NCBI RefSeq assembly: GCF_000801105.2
Contig: NC_079516.1
Coordinates: forward strand, 50,947,265 to 51,011,264
Direction of reading: 5' to 3'
Origin: Raphanus sativus
Taxonomy: Eukaryota > Streptophyta > Magnoliopsida > Brassicales > Brassicaceae
Length of the DNA: 64,000 bases
Shown here: positions 44,753-54,820 of the stretch, piece after piece
Numbering within the stretch: the stretch's first letter is position 1
Layout: every line of letters begins with the position of its first letter
The notes under the pieces: model-generated
The model's input: only the letters and a program-made list of their open reading frames with translations
The model's database searches: none
Told to the model about the DNA's origin: nothing
Made by a program: the position numbers and the translations under genes

Positions 44753-47700
44753 CTAATCATACATGCCTACAAACATACCACCATCCTCATTATCTTTCAG
44801 ATGCTGATCAACAAGCTCCGTCCATATAGCCAAAGCCATAGTATCCCTCATAGTCTTCGCATTGGACCTAGCAAAGTCTTTAGGGCTAAAGGGGACCCCA
44901 AGAGCATGACATTCAATGTACTTTGCAGCGTACACGCCACAATCACCATTGTTGGCCGTGGGTACATCTTTGAGGAGTCTCTCATAAGTGTATCGCTCCA
45001 ACCCATGCATCTGGTCTCCGCACTCCACAATCAGATAAGGGACCATCTCGAGAAAAGGCTCCATTATCTCATCCCATCTTTCTGGTATGGTAGTTGAAGG
45101 TATGCTGTCCCAGACGACTATGTGCCTCTTAGGGATCGATATCCAAATAGCCACCCAATGTTTGTTGTCCAAGTTCAGTGGCGCATAGATATCATCAATG
45201 TCCTCCCCCCACTTCTTGTTTGATTGGCAAAATGAAGGCATTGATCCGTCATACAAACTCGCCGCCCCACTAGGTAGCATTTTTCCTAAACCATTGTGAT
45301 CAGACGACGATGTTTTGAAGACCAGATACTGTTCTCTCCAAGACTGGGTAAAGTTGTGATCCAGGAAGCACATTCGCTCGCTCCGGAAACATTGTGGGTT
45401 CTCCTTATACCTCTGCCTCAGCACATTCATCCAAGCATCTATATGCTGCATATAAAATAATACAAGTTAGAACCTTCCAGACGACTTACAAATAAGTCGT
45501 CTGGAAGGTTTTCCAGCTGGACGACTTACAAATAAGTCGTCTGGAAGGTTTTCCAGCTCGAAAACCTTCCAGACGACTTATTTGTAAGTCGTCCAGCTGG
45601 AAAACCTTCCAGACGACTTATATATTTACAAATCTATACAAAGACAAGTTACCAGACGACTTATTTGTAAGTCTTCTGGAAGGTTTTCCAGCTGGACGAC
45701 TTACAAATAAGTCGTCCAGCTGGAAAACCTTCCAGACGACTTATATATTTACAAATCTATACAAAGACAAGTTACCAGACGACTTAAAGATAAGCAGAAG
45801 ACTTACTACGTCTTCCAGCCATGCTTTGGATGTCCGGAGTTTTTGATACCACCAAGTTGGTGATGTACGTGGTTTGTCCTCTTCCTTAGTGAAATAATCA
45901 CTGCAAACAAAAAAGCAATCAGTTTTGGTAGACTAAATCAAGCTATTATGGGTAAAGCAATCACTTACGGATCAGTTTTCAACCAATCAGCGAGCTCCTT
46001 CATCTTAGGTCTGTTTAGTGTGGGAAATGGATTATACTTTCCCACTCTAAGGAGTTTCCTTCTCTCTGCCGTATAAGGAGATATCTGCGTGGGAGCAGGT
46101 TTCTTCGTTCGTTCACTCCTTGCACGCACAGAAGCAGTGGGAGCTGTTTGGTCCAATACAACCAGGCTCGGTTCTGAAGCTGAAGCTGGATCGGTGGAAG
46201 CGAAGCTCGGTTGTTGATCGTTGGAAGCGAAGCTCGGTTGGTCAGTGGAAGTGAGAGGAACAATCTCTTTGGAGGTGACACCATCTGCTTTATCCTCCGG
46301 CAAGATCTTATATACCGAGATCGCCTCATCTGCTGTATCCTCCGGCAACAATCTCTGCAATAAAAGAGAACAAGTTAACCCTGGACGACTTAAATAAAAG
46401 TTGGGAGAGGATTTGGTTCCAGCTGGAGTTCAGACGACTTATTTGTAAGTCTTCTGGAAGGTTTTCCAGCTGGACGACTTACAAATAAGTCGTCTGGAAG
46501 GTTTTCCAGCTGGAAAACCTTCCAGACGACTTATTTGTAAGTCGTCCAGCTGGAAAACCTTCCAGACGACTTATATATTTACAAATCTATACAAAGACCA
46601 GACGACTTAAAGATTTGATATTAACCTCTTTGGGCAGAGGAGAAGGCTGTTTCTTTTGTGGAGAAGGCTTTTTCGTTTGAGGAGCAGGCTGTTTCGTCTG
46701 AGGAGCAGGCTGTTTAGTTTGAGGAGCAGGCTGTTTCGTTTGAGGAGCAGGCTGTTTAGTTTGAGGAGCAGGCTGTTTAGTTTGAGGAGCAGGCTGTTTA
46801 GTTTGAGGAGTAGGCTTTGCCTTTTGAGGAGCAGGCTGTCTGGTGGGAGGAGTAGGATGATTGGTTTGAAGTGGAGGCTGATCCTTTTGAGGAGTAGTCT
46901 GTTTGTTACTAGCCCCGGTTTCTGGGGCTTGTGGGGTAGGGTGTTTTTTACTAACCCCGGTTTCTGGGGCTTGAGGGGTAGCCTGATTGGTGACACCAAC
47001 CTTCTTCTCCACAGCTTCCAATCTATCGGAGATCTTCCTAATCTCCCTGATGCACTTCTTAAACCCCTCTTTCATCATGTCACCTAAGTCCTTGAACATG
47101 TTTTCTAACTCCTCTCTGGTCACCCAACTAGCCTCTTCTCTAGCCTCTTCTGTAGCCTCTTCTGTAGCCTCTGTAGGAGCCTCTTCTCTAGCCTCTTTAG
47201 GAGCCTCTTTAGGAGCCTCTTTACGAGCTTTCTTCCGAGGTCTCTGATTGTCTTCCTCCACCTCCTCCACAACCATCTCTTTGGCTCTTTTCGATGGAGT
47301 CACAAACTTGGGTTTTGTACCAGTGACTTCCCAGCAATCCATGGTCCACTTCCACGGTCTCCGATCATACATCACTTTAATGATGTTCTCCGCGGGCACG
47401 TCATCAACCTCAGAGTCCCATTTTGGCCACATTTCACTAATGTCCTTCTCAACAAAGTTGATCACGCGGGTCTGCAGTAAATAGAAGAAGAATCGAGTTA
47501 GATATTTGAAACAAAATACTAAATAGACGACTTAATTATAAGTCGTCAACTAAGTCGTCCAGCTGGACGACCTTCCAGACGACTTATTATAAGTCGTCTA
47601 CTAAGTCGTCCAGCTGGACGACCTTCCAGACGACTTATAATAAGTCGTCTACTAAGTCGTCCAGCTGGAAGACCTTCCAGACGACTTATAATAAGTCGTC

Positions 47701-49056
47701 TACTAAGTCGTCCAGCTGGAAGACCTTCCAGACGACTTATAATAAGTCGTCTACTAAGTCGTCCAGCTGGAAGACCTTCCAGACGACTTATAATAAGTCG
47801 TCTACTAAGTCGTCCAGCTGGAAGACCTTCCAGACGACTTATAATAAGTCGTCTACTAAGTCGTCCAGCTGGAAGACCTTCCGGACGACTTAATTAAGTG
47901 AAGATGGAAAGGTACCTGACTCAAGATAGCAGCTTTCATGAATCTGCGGCCTCTGCTGCCGTCGTAAGCCAGAATCGGTGGAGACGGACTGTTTGCTCTG
48001 GGTAGACCAATACTAGCACCCAATCCCGGAATAGCTTCGTACGCCCAGACCTGAAGAACTTGTATAAAGCCATCCACGGTGTAACAGCCAGTAATATCTT
48101 TGTTCCACAAAGAGTCCATCAGCACCTTAAACGCGACTCTCCCCCATGGATAATTCTCAAACCTTTCTAAATCCATCACTAGCCTTGCGAGAGTAGCTCG
48201 TGTAGCGCTTGAGAACTTTTTCCCTTCAATGAATCCAGTGAAGATGGAAAGGTACGCGAGTCGCTTGCGATCTTCCCTGGACCAATCCCCGCATCTCTTC
48301 AGTGCTGCTATTATCTGATCAGTACTTGGCCCAGCTTCCCGATGAACTCCCATCATCTCCCAGAAAGAAACCATCTGTGGGGTAACTTCACATTCTGGTG
48401 TCTCAAGGTCCTCGATGTAGTCGCAGTTTAGACCAGTGATGTTTTCAAACTCTAACAGTGAAAACCTCGCAGGTTCTGGACCAACGAGACACCACATCTC
48501 GTACTTCTTCTTAATGTCCAGCTTTAAACCGAGCAAGTGGTGAACCAGCCTTGAAGCCCAACCAAATCCCTGCTCCTTGAACTTGATGAAAACTCCCAAT
48601 CTCGACTCCTTGAGCTCTTCAAATTCAGCATCAGTGAGAGCTTCCCTAAGAGCAGTATGCAACTTCGTGTTATCCGTATGATACGAAATGCTATTGTGGG
48701 GTTCTGGCTCTTCCCCTAATGTGTATAACCTACGGGGGAGTTCTGGAATATCCATCCTTTTTGTCTGCAAAATAATCAAAGACAACAATAGAAGTCAGAA
48801 CACAAGCTAAATCAATCACGCCTTAATTGTTACTCCAGACGACTTAGTAGACGACTTAAATATAAGTCGTCTAGAAAGTCGTCCAACTGGACGACTTAGT
48901 TGACGACTTATATTTAAGTCGTCTGGAAAGTCTTCCAAATGGACGTACTAAGTCGTCCAGGTTGAAGACTTTCCAGACGACTTACTTACAAGTCTTCCAG
49001 TAGAAAAATTTCAAGCGGACCTGATTAGTCGCAGAAGGAGTTCGAGTACTCGTCAT
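44753..49056 (-). CDS. MULE-encoded DUF1985 / ULP1-like cysteine protease protein
   Basis: Six exons on -: 49021-49056, 47916-48764, 46626-47471, 45969-46354, 45807-45900, 44753-45445, giving 967 residues with consistent phases. Residues 13-295 are a DUF1985-like domain (FIKFKEQGFGWASRLVHHLL, LSIFTGFIEGKKFSSATRAT, PWGRVAFKVLMDSL). About 296-577 is a linker with a nuclear-type basic patch (RPRKKARKE), EAPKEA repeats, a short coiled coil and a run of about 10 PAPQTKQ-type repeats. The C-terminal 230 residues are a C48 peptidase fold with the full triad: H833 (KHWVAIW), D850 (VVWDS) and C906 (NNGDCGVYAAKYIE). ULP1 enzymes cut SUMO from proteins. The role in MULEs is unresolved; protection of the transposase or host chromatin interference are guesses. 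Every intron contains AAGTCGTC arrays. Confidence 0.88.
45446..45806. repeat. AAGTCGTC-motif array in intron 5 of the ULP1 gene
   Basis: About a dozen motif copies in alternating orientation, made of the same 40-bp unit type as the array at 44.3 kb, including an inverted pair of units. A 75-bp segment (accttccagacgacttatat through agttaccagacgactta) occurs twice. Confidence 0.85.
46355..46625. repeat. AAGTCGTC-motif array in intron 3 of the ULP1 gene
   Basis: About eight motif copies in both orientations at 46380-46620, closely related to the units in the intron 5 array. Confidence 0.82.
47520..47900. repeat. 51-bp minisatellite of AAGTCGTC motifs in intron 2 of the ULP1 gene
   Basis: About seven tandem copies of a 51-bp unit (aagtcgtccagctggaagac, cttccagacgacttataata, agtcgtctact). 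Each unit has three motif copies, two direct and one inverted. The array fills the intron between 47472 and 47915. The copies are nearly identical, so amplification was recent. Confidence 0.92.
48765..49020. repeat. AAGTCGTC-motif cluster in intron 1 of the ULP1 gene
   Basis: About nine motif copies in both orientations at 48835-49000, not arranged as a regular tandem array. Confidence 0.8.
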
Positions 49057-49179
49057 TGTGGTTATAGATCTGAAAAAATAAACGTGAAACGGTGAGAATG
49101 AGTAAATTGAAAGAGACAACGTTTTATGTTCATCTTTTCCACGAGTTTGATGACTTACCGGCGTTAGGGTTTACAGAGA

Positions 49180-49420
49180 AACGGCGCTACGGTTTACAGA
49201 GAAGAAGCGGCGGCGCTAGGGTTTAGAAGAAGCGGCGGCGCTAGGGTTTAGAAGAAACGGCGGTGCTAGCTAGTGTTTAGAGTAAGCGGCGGTGAGAACG
49301 TTGGTGAGCACGGTGGCGAGGGCGACGGTTTGTTCGGAAATAGTGGAAGCGGGGGCGCTAGGGTTTAGAGGAATCGGCGGCGCTAGGGTTAGAAGAAGCT
49401 GCGGCGACAACGGTGAGAAT
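49180..49420. repeat. GC-rich minisatellite in the presumed leader/promoter of the ULP1 gene
   Basis: A unit of about 25 bp (ggcggcgctagggtttagaa) repeats about five times with variation upstream of the ATG at 49056. Its GC content contrasts with the surroundings. The tagggttt words are telobox-like. Confidence 0.7.
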
Positions 49421-50096
49421 GAAGTGAGATAGATAGCCGACGTTGAGAACGATGGTTGTTCGGAAATAGTGGGAATTCGAATCGCCTTTGATATCGCCGG
49501 TGAGAGAGAACTGTTAGGGTTTCTGTTCGCGGAAAATGAAAAAAAAAAAAAAAAAATCACCTTATATATTGGGTAAATAATCCGGTTAGCTTTAAAAGTA
49601 CATTGGTAAACTTTAAGGTTTGGTCCGGTTTAGACGACTTATTCTGGCTGATAATGTACATCAGACGACCTAATATTTAGTCGTCTGGGAACAGAAGACT
49701 AAATATTAAGTCGTCCAATACCCTAAAATGAACCCCTAAACTAAAATGACTAAATTAACTTACTAACCACGTTATAAAATCAAATTATACTTCAATAGTG
49801 TTTACTATACACAGAAACGAACACGCCTAGGTAATTTTAAAAATTTTCAAAAACGGTTTTAATGCTTTCCAAAATCTAACCCTAAGAACACATACAATAC
49901 TACAACATATGTTGATGAAACATAAACTAAAGAATATCATGACTCACTACTTTCACTCATCTGGGCTGAAAACAATTGAAATTTGTTATATATTAATTTA
50001 TATCTCTTAAGACATATGTTAATTACATAATTCCAATTTTTCACTTATCAAAATATTTTCTACAAAATTTTTAAATTATGTTTAAGAATAACTGTC

Positions 50097-50162
50097 CAGA
50101 CGACTTAACTTAAAGTCGTCTGGACGACTTATTTTCAAGTCGTCTGTTTACAGACGACTTGC
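50097..50162. repeat. AAGTCGTC-motif cluster near the right end of the MULE
   Basis: Five motif copies in about 65 bp (cagacgacttaacttaaagt, cgtctggacgacttattttc and following), mirroring the motif-rich left subterminal region. Further single copies lie at 49630-49720. Confidence 0.85.
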
Positions 50163-50320
50163 GAGGGGTAGAAACGTAAAAAAAAATCCGTTTTTTTGTT
50201 TGTTCACAAGGAGATAGTTGTAATTTCAATAGCCTTTTAAGTTACTTTTGCCTTTGACCCAAGTTGGGGTACTCTTTTGGGTTTGACTCCAAGTTTTGAG
50301 TCACAATTGGTAATTCTCCC

Positions 50321-50329
50321 TAATTTAAA
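50321..50329. repeat. Right 9-bp target-site duplication of the MULE
   Basis: taatttaaa, identical to 40236-40244. Confidence 0.92.
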
Positions 50330-51013
50330 TTCAGAAAACTAAAGGTAAAAAAAATGAATATAAACGAATACTAAAATGTATAAGTTATTGTATGGATGGT
50401 TATTCTAAATCTAAATAAGCAACACAAATATTCAAATTTGTATTTAATCTCATCTAACATTTTTCTTGTATTTGATTTTTTTCGTTCTTATTATTGCTGG
50501 ATATATTGTTTGTTCACATCTTATTTTGTTTAAAATATGTTAAAAATGAAGCATTAATTAATTGAATTGAAAATGAATAAAATTTAAAATAAATCTTATA
50601 CATAGTTATAAAATATACATAAATTTGACATATCACTAATCAAATATATATTAAACATGGATAAAGCAGACATAATTGAATCCGAAAACTCAGAAATTCC
50701 AACAAATTAAATCAAACCAGAATGGATATCCAAATATACTAGTATCAAATTCTGAAAAACTAATATTATTTATTATTTTACATTTAGGTAGATTTTAATA
50801 CATGTGTATGTATATGTGTGCTTTATTTATATTGTAAAGGCCCATATCACTATGGGTTGAGATTAATAGACCCCGATTTATATTTCAGGCCCATAGGAAA
50901 CTGAGATAACGCCGTTAGTTGGAAGTCCGTTATTTTCGAGGCAACTAACCCTATGTAAGAGTGCTTCGGTTTCAGCAAAGAGCCAGCCCCAAAAGAGAGA
51001 AGATAAATTGAAG
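50330..51013. other. Upstream region of the OB-fold gene
   Basis: AT-rich DNA followed by the presumed promoter and leader of the OB-fold protein gene, with two Site II elements. No gene seen. Confidence 0.55.
50839..50894 (+). promoter_or_regulatory. Pair of Site II elements (ggcccat)
   Basis: ggcccat at 50839-50845 and 50888-50894, i.e. ATGGGCC on the other strand, the TCP-factor binding Site II motif common in promoters of plant translation and cell-growth genes. They lie about 120-175 bp upstream of the OB-fold gene ATG, which fits its role in translation. Confidence 0.6.
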
Positions 51014-53243
51014 ATGGATCCAAAGAGGAAGCAGATGATCCTATCAGCTCTCTGTAAACACTTCTCCGTGGACCCCGTAAGTGTAAAATCTTCAAGCTTT
51101 TTTCTTCATGATGTTGTTGTAAAGGTTCTTCTTGCTAAGTAGCTGAGTGTGTTTTGTTCTAAAGATTGGTCTGGGAGGGTCTGGTGAGGATGATATCAAG
51201 ACGATGTATGCTAATGTTTTGAAGGCATCTGCTGCTGCACAAAACAACGCGGAGGTAAGTTTGTTTCCCCCTAAAGATGAAATTTTTATTGAGCTAGCTC
51301 CCTTCTGGTTTAAAGTTACAATGCAATGTCTTGTGTCCATGTGGGGGGTAAAGGATGAGTCTTTATTCGTTTTGGATATTCCAGGTCTTGAAGTGGTTGG
51401 AATTTGCGGAAGGTGTCCCAGCAGATTCAAAGGATTGCTTTACAGCTCTTGAGAAGTTGAATGCAGAGTTAGCAGTCAAGGCGGTGGTCTTGGGAAATGG
51501 ATTGACGCCATCTGCAGCTGATGTTGCTGTCTTTGCAGCTTTGCATTCTTCAGTGGTAATGACTGTTAATCATGTTCTTCTTATCTGTGTTTGTTCCTGT
51601 ACCTGTACACTGTTGAGTTCCGAAAGCGGGCTTTGATAACTAACTGTTTCCTGTTGTTCTCAGGTTGGTCTCTCTGGTTCAGACAAGGAGAAGATCCCAC
51701 ATGTCATAAGATGGATGAACTACATCCAGGTAGGACGAAACATATACAAATTTCTCATTACTATGGAGTTAACACACCTTCTGTGCTATTATTAGCTGAT
51801 GTGTTTGTAATTGTTACTCGCTAATTAATTTTACAGATTAAAGAAGAGTTGTCCACATTGTTTGGACCAATTCCTGTGAAGTTACCACAGTTTGACTTCG
51901 AGGTAAATATTATCTTTTTGATTACAATAACATATCACATTCACATCTTTCCAAAATGTTCTCTCTGATATTCTTCATTTAATCCTAAACGTTAGGTATC
52001 AAAGAGTGTTGTCAAGGTGGATGCAAACGCCAATACAAAGAAAGCTGCAGAGAGTCCAAAGCCTGTTGACAAGTCAGAAGCTCAGCCGAGCACAAAGAAA
52101 ACTGAGCCTGAGGTACTGGTTTTTAACTTTTGAAGTTGTATTTTATTTGATTGCAGAGTCTTGTATTTATATGTTTTTTTTTGTTTTGGTCTAGGAGGCA
52201 AAGAAAAAGGCTACAAAAGAGAAGGATGCCAAGAAAGAAAAGAAGAAGACTGCTGAAGCAGAACCAGCTAACAAAGAGACAGAGCTTAGTGTTAGTTTGC
52301 TAAATATTCAGGTCGGTCTGATTCGCAAAGCATGGAAACACCCTTCGGCAGACAGGTTTGTTGGTCTTATGGCTCTGTTAGTTCATTGTGCATCTTCTTC
52401 TAATATGTTTAAAGACTTGTCTTTTATGTATTGACAAACAATGCAGTTTACTGGTTGAAGAAATAGATGTTGGAGAGGGTAAAGTGAGGCAAGTCGTTAG
52501 TGGATTAGCAAAATTCTGCAGTCCAGATGATCTAGCGGTATAGTCATGACTCGTGATGCATGATGTAGCAGTATAGTGATGTTTTGAAATTTTAAAGCTT
52601 ACTTATCTATATTGTTTGTTGGTTGATGCTGCATTGTGATGATGAAGAACCGTCTTGTTGCGCTCATCACAAATGTCAAACCTGGAAAGCTAAGAGATGT
52701 AATGTCAGAAGGACTGGTAAGATTTTTCTTCTTCTATTAACGATTTGATTATTGCAAAATTCTCAGTCTCTCTATCTCTCTCTCACACTTGTTCTTCTTT
52801 GTTGTTATTTTGGCTACAGGTACTTTGTGCTTCAAATGAAGATCACTCAGTGGTAGAACCGTTGCTACCACCTGCTGGAGCTAAACCGGGAGAGCGTGTT
52901 TCATTCTCAGGGTATGTAATGTTAATGATTGTGTACTTTAAACGTTTCTTGCTCATCACAAACTCTCAAGAAACCTTTTGTGTTGTTGTATAGGGTGGAA
53001 GGAAAGCCAGAAGATGTACTGAACCCAAAAAAGAAGCAACTTGAGAAGATAACTCCGGTATGTACATACAATACATGTTTTATTAGTTTCGATACTGAAC
53101 ATGATGAGAGTACTTACTGATGACACTGCAATTTGCAGCATCTGTACACTGATGAAAGTGGTGTAGCGACATACAAAGGCATACCATTCATGACCTCAGC
53201 TGGACCTTGCACTTCCACCATCCCCAAGGCTTCCATCAAGTAG
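51014..53243 (+). CDS. OB-fold tRNA-binding (EMAPII/Arc1p-type) protein, At2g40660-like
   Basis: Twelve exons: 51014-51076, 51165-51254, 51385-51555, 51664-51729, 51837-51902, 51996-52112, 52195-52355, 52447-52537, 52648-52716, 52820-52911, 52994-53057, 53139-53243. They encode 384 residues. The N-terminal 150 residues resemble a GST-C-like interaction domain (LGNGLTPSAADVAVFAALHS). A Lys/Glu-rich linker (KKKATKEKDAKKEKKK) follows. The C-terminal half is a tRNA-binding OB-fold: LLNIQVGLIRKAWKHPSADS, VRQVVSGLAKF, LVALITNVKPGKLRDVMSEG, LCASNEDHSVVEPLLPPAGA, PGERVSF. This is the layout of yeast Arc1p and animal AIMP1/p43, which deliver tRNA to aminoacyl-tRNA synthetases, so a cytosolic synthetase cofactor role is inferred. 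The acceptor of exon 9 (gatgatgaag) is unusually poor in pyrimidines. The gene is intact and matches the Arabidopsis position. Confidence 0.92.
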
Positions 53244-53719
53244 TAGTCTTCTTCTCTTTTATATTCACAAACGGAAAAAAGAAATTTGTCCAGACTTAAC
53301 TTTGTTCTTGTGTGAGAGCTTTTTGACGAACATTGTTTTTTTTTGTTTTTTTTTTCCGTTATGATGCTTTCTGCTACATGTTTTTTTAATAAGTCCACCA
53401 TTGTACCTTATCATCAGATCAGCCAAACCTGAAAAACAATATCCTAAAAAAACAAATTGAGCTTTTGCAGAGGTTTATGTAGAAACCTCTGAAACTATCT
53501 GATGTTGGGAACTCGTGAATAGTTCATGATGAAATGCATAAGTTGAGCATCAGAGAGTCATATGGCCCTACCATCAACATGTCAATTTCTTGATTCCTTA
53601 TTTGATTGTTTACATGCTCTTTCTGAAAATCAAGAAGTGTTTTCAAGATGTCTAAAAGTAATCTTCACACAAAGGTCATATACACAAAAGAAAAAAAAAA
53701 GGAAGTGTATAAGGAGGGA
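53244..53719. other. 3' flank of the OB-fold gene
   Basis: Presumed 3' UTR and spacer before the convergent small gene on -. Nothing else recognised. Confidence 0.5.
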
Positions 53720-53965
53720 TCAAAGAAAATGATTGTGGTTATGAAGATGGTGACGGTGTCTTCTCTCTTCAAACCCTAAGCAACGAATAAATGGATAACA
53801 CGAGACGAAGAGACATCTCTTTATTCCTCTAATCATTGAAAACGTAGGCGACACGCAATAACAACAACATTGATGACGATGATGATGATTCTCTTCTTTT
53901 GTTTTTTCTCTCTCTTTTCTTCTCTTCTTGTCTCTTTTGCGGCCACGGTTGCACAAGATTGTCAT
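53720..53965 (-). CDS. Possible small basic, Cys/His-containing peptide gene
   Basis: On -, a frame of 81 codons from the ATG at 53965. It starts MTILCNRGRKRDKKRRKERE, then has His- and Cys-rich stretches (HHHRHQCCCYC), a CLFVSCYPFIRC segment and an end rich in Arg and His. The frame lies just inside a strong acceptor (ttttttctcag, exon start about 53994). A leader exon with a clean donor (aatcggag|gtaagtt at about 54132) lies upstream, which suggests a spliced transcript. I do not recognise the family. There is no signal peptide. A shorter product from the internal ATG at 53836 (38 residues, MIRGIKRC) is also possible. The gene could be non-coding or spurious. Confidence 0.38.
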   Translation of the reverse strand: MTILCNRGRKRDKKRRKEREKTKEENHHHRHQCCCYCVSPTFSMIRGIKRCLFVSCYPFIRCLGFEERRHRHHLHNHNHFL

Positions 53966-54662
53966 CGTTTCTGATTTTGAGATCAAATCTGAGAAAAAAT
54001 AAGAAATATATGGAACCTTATTGGACAAGAAACTCTAGGGTTCAATATGAAACAGGGGAATATAAATTACGAGAAAACAGTAAAACAAATCATTTGAATT
54101 GGAACACCATGGAGGTTTCGGTTTAACTTACCTCCGATTTTGAAGAGGAAGAAGATGATGTCCAGAGAGAGAAGGTCTGAAACACGGTGGAGAAATTGTC
54201 CACAAGAATATCCTTATTCAGGACTTGTATGGGGGAGCTTTTTCACGCCACGTGTCATTCCTCTATGTCTTAGTTCTCATTGTTTTTTAGACGGAACCTC
54301 ATGCTCCGACCAACCAAGACTTTTTTATTTGATGTTCTCTTCTGTTGCGTCTTGTATCTCACGATTTCTGCTAGACTTGTAGTAGTATAGTATAATCATT
54401 GTTTTACATTTATGCCACTATTAAACTCTACATTATATGGTACGAGTTATCTAATACTGCAAGTCATTTCTCAATAATTCTGTCCAAAGAGAAAACTAAA
54501 GGTAGGAATCAGCGGAGATGATTGAGTTGAATGGTGGAATTAAATGTTCACCAATTTAAGACCTAACTTACTTAAACAGTTTGAAATCTGAATATGAATC
54601 TGAATATGAATCTGAATCTTTTTTATTTAGATATTTATTGTTCATTTTTGTCAAACTAATGT
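53966..54662. other. Leader/promoter of the small minus-strand gene and AT-rich spacer
   Basis: Contains the putative leader exon ending at about 54133 (on -) and AT-rich DNA up to the LTR element. The word ctgaatatgaat is tandemly repeated at about 54590-54617. No other gene seen. Confidence 0.45.
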
Positions 54663-54667
54663 AGAAG

Positions 54668-54820
54668 TGTTGTGAAAGTGTGTTTTATTATTGAATCAAA
54701 GTGTTCCTTATATAGGAAATATATGGCGACATGGGCCTAAATACAATAGGCCATAAACGGGCCAAGATTACAAGTAAATATCTAATGGGCTTGACATCCA
54801 TAAACATAATATTCATAACA
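54668..54820 (-). repeat. LTR (3' LTR in the element's own orientation)
   Basis: 153 bp, starts tgttgtgaaag and ends cataaca. Same sequence as 60485-60637. Confidence 0.93.

Larger units (their letters stand above)
40245..50320 (+). mobile_element. Complete 10.1-kb Mutator-like element (MULE) with transposase and DUF1985/ULP1 gene
   Basis: The element starts gggcttattgcaaaag and its other end, reverse-complemented, starts gggagaattaccaattg. Both then continue gtgactcaaaacttg, so the imperfect terminal inverted repeats span about 45 bp. Perfect 9-bp duplications flank it. It holds an intact MURA-type transposase (41673-44096, +) and an intact six-exon gene on the other strand (44753-49056, -) with a DUF1985-like N-terminal part and a C48/ULP1 cysteine-protease C-terminus. 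MULEs carrying ULP1-like genes are known in Arabidopsis, melon and other plants. All non-coding intervals, including the introns of the second gene, are filled with the motif AAGTCGTC in both orientations. The intact genes and perfect duplication indicate a young and perhaps autonomous copy. Confidence 0.93.

Noticed and set aside
46656..47087. Leu/Arg-rich repeat protein on the plus strand
   Set aside because: It is the antisense shadow of the PAPQTKQ repeat exon of the ULP1 gene.
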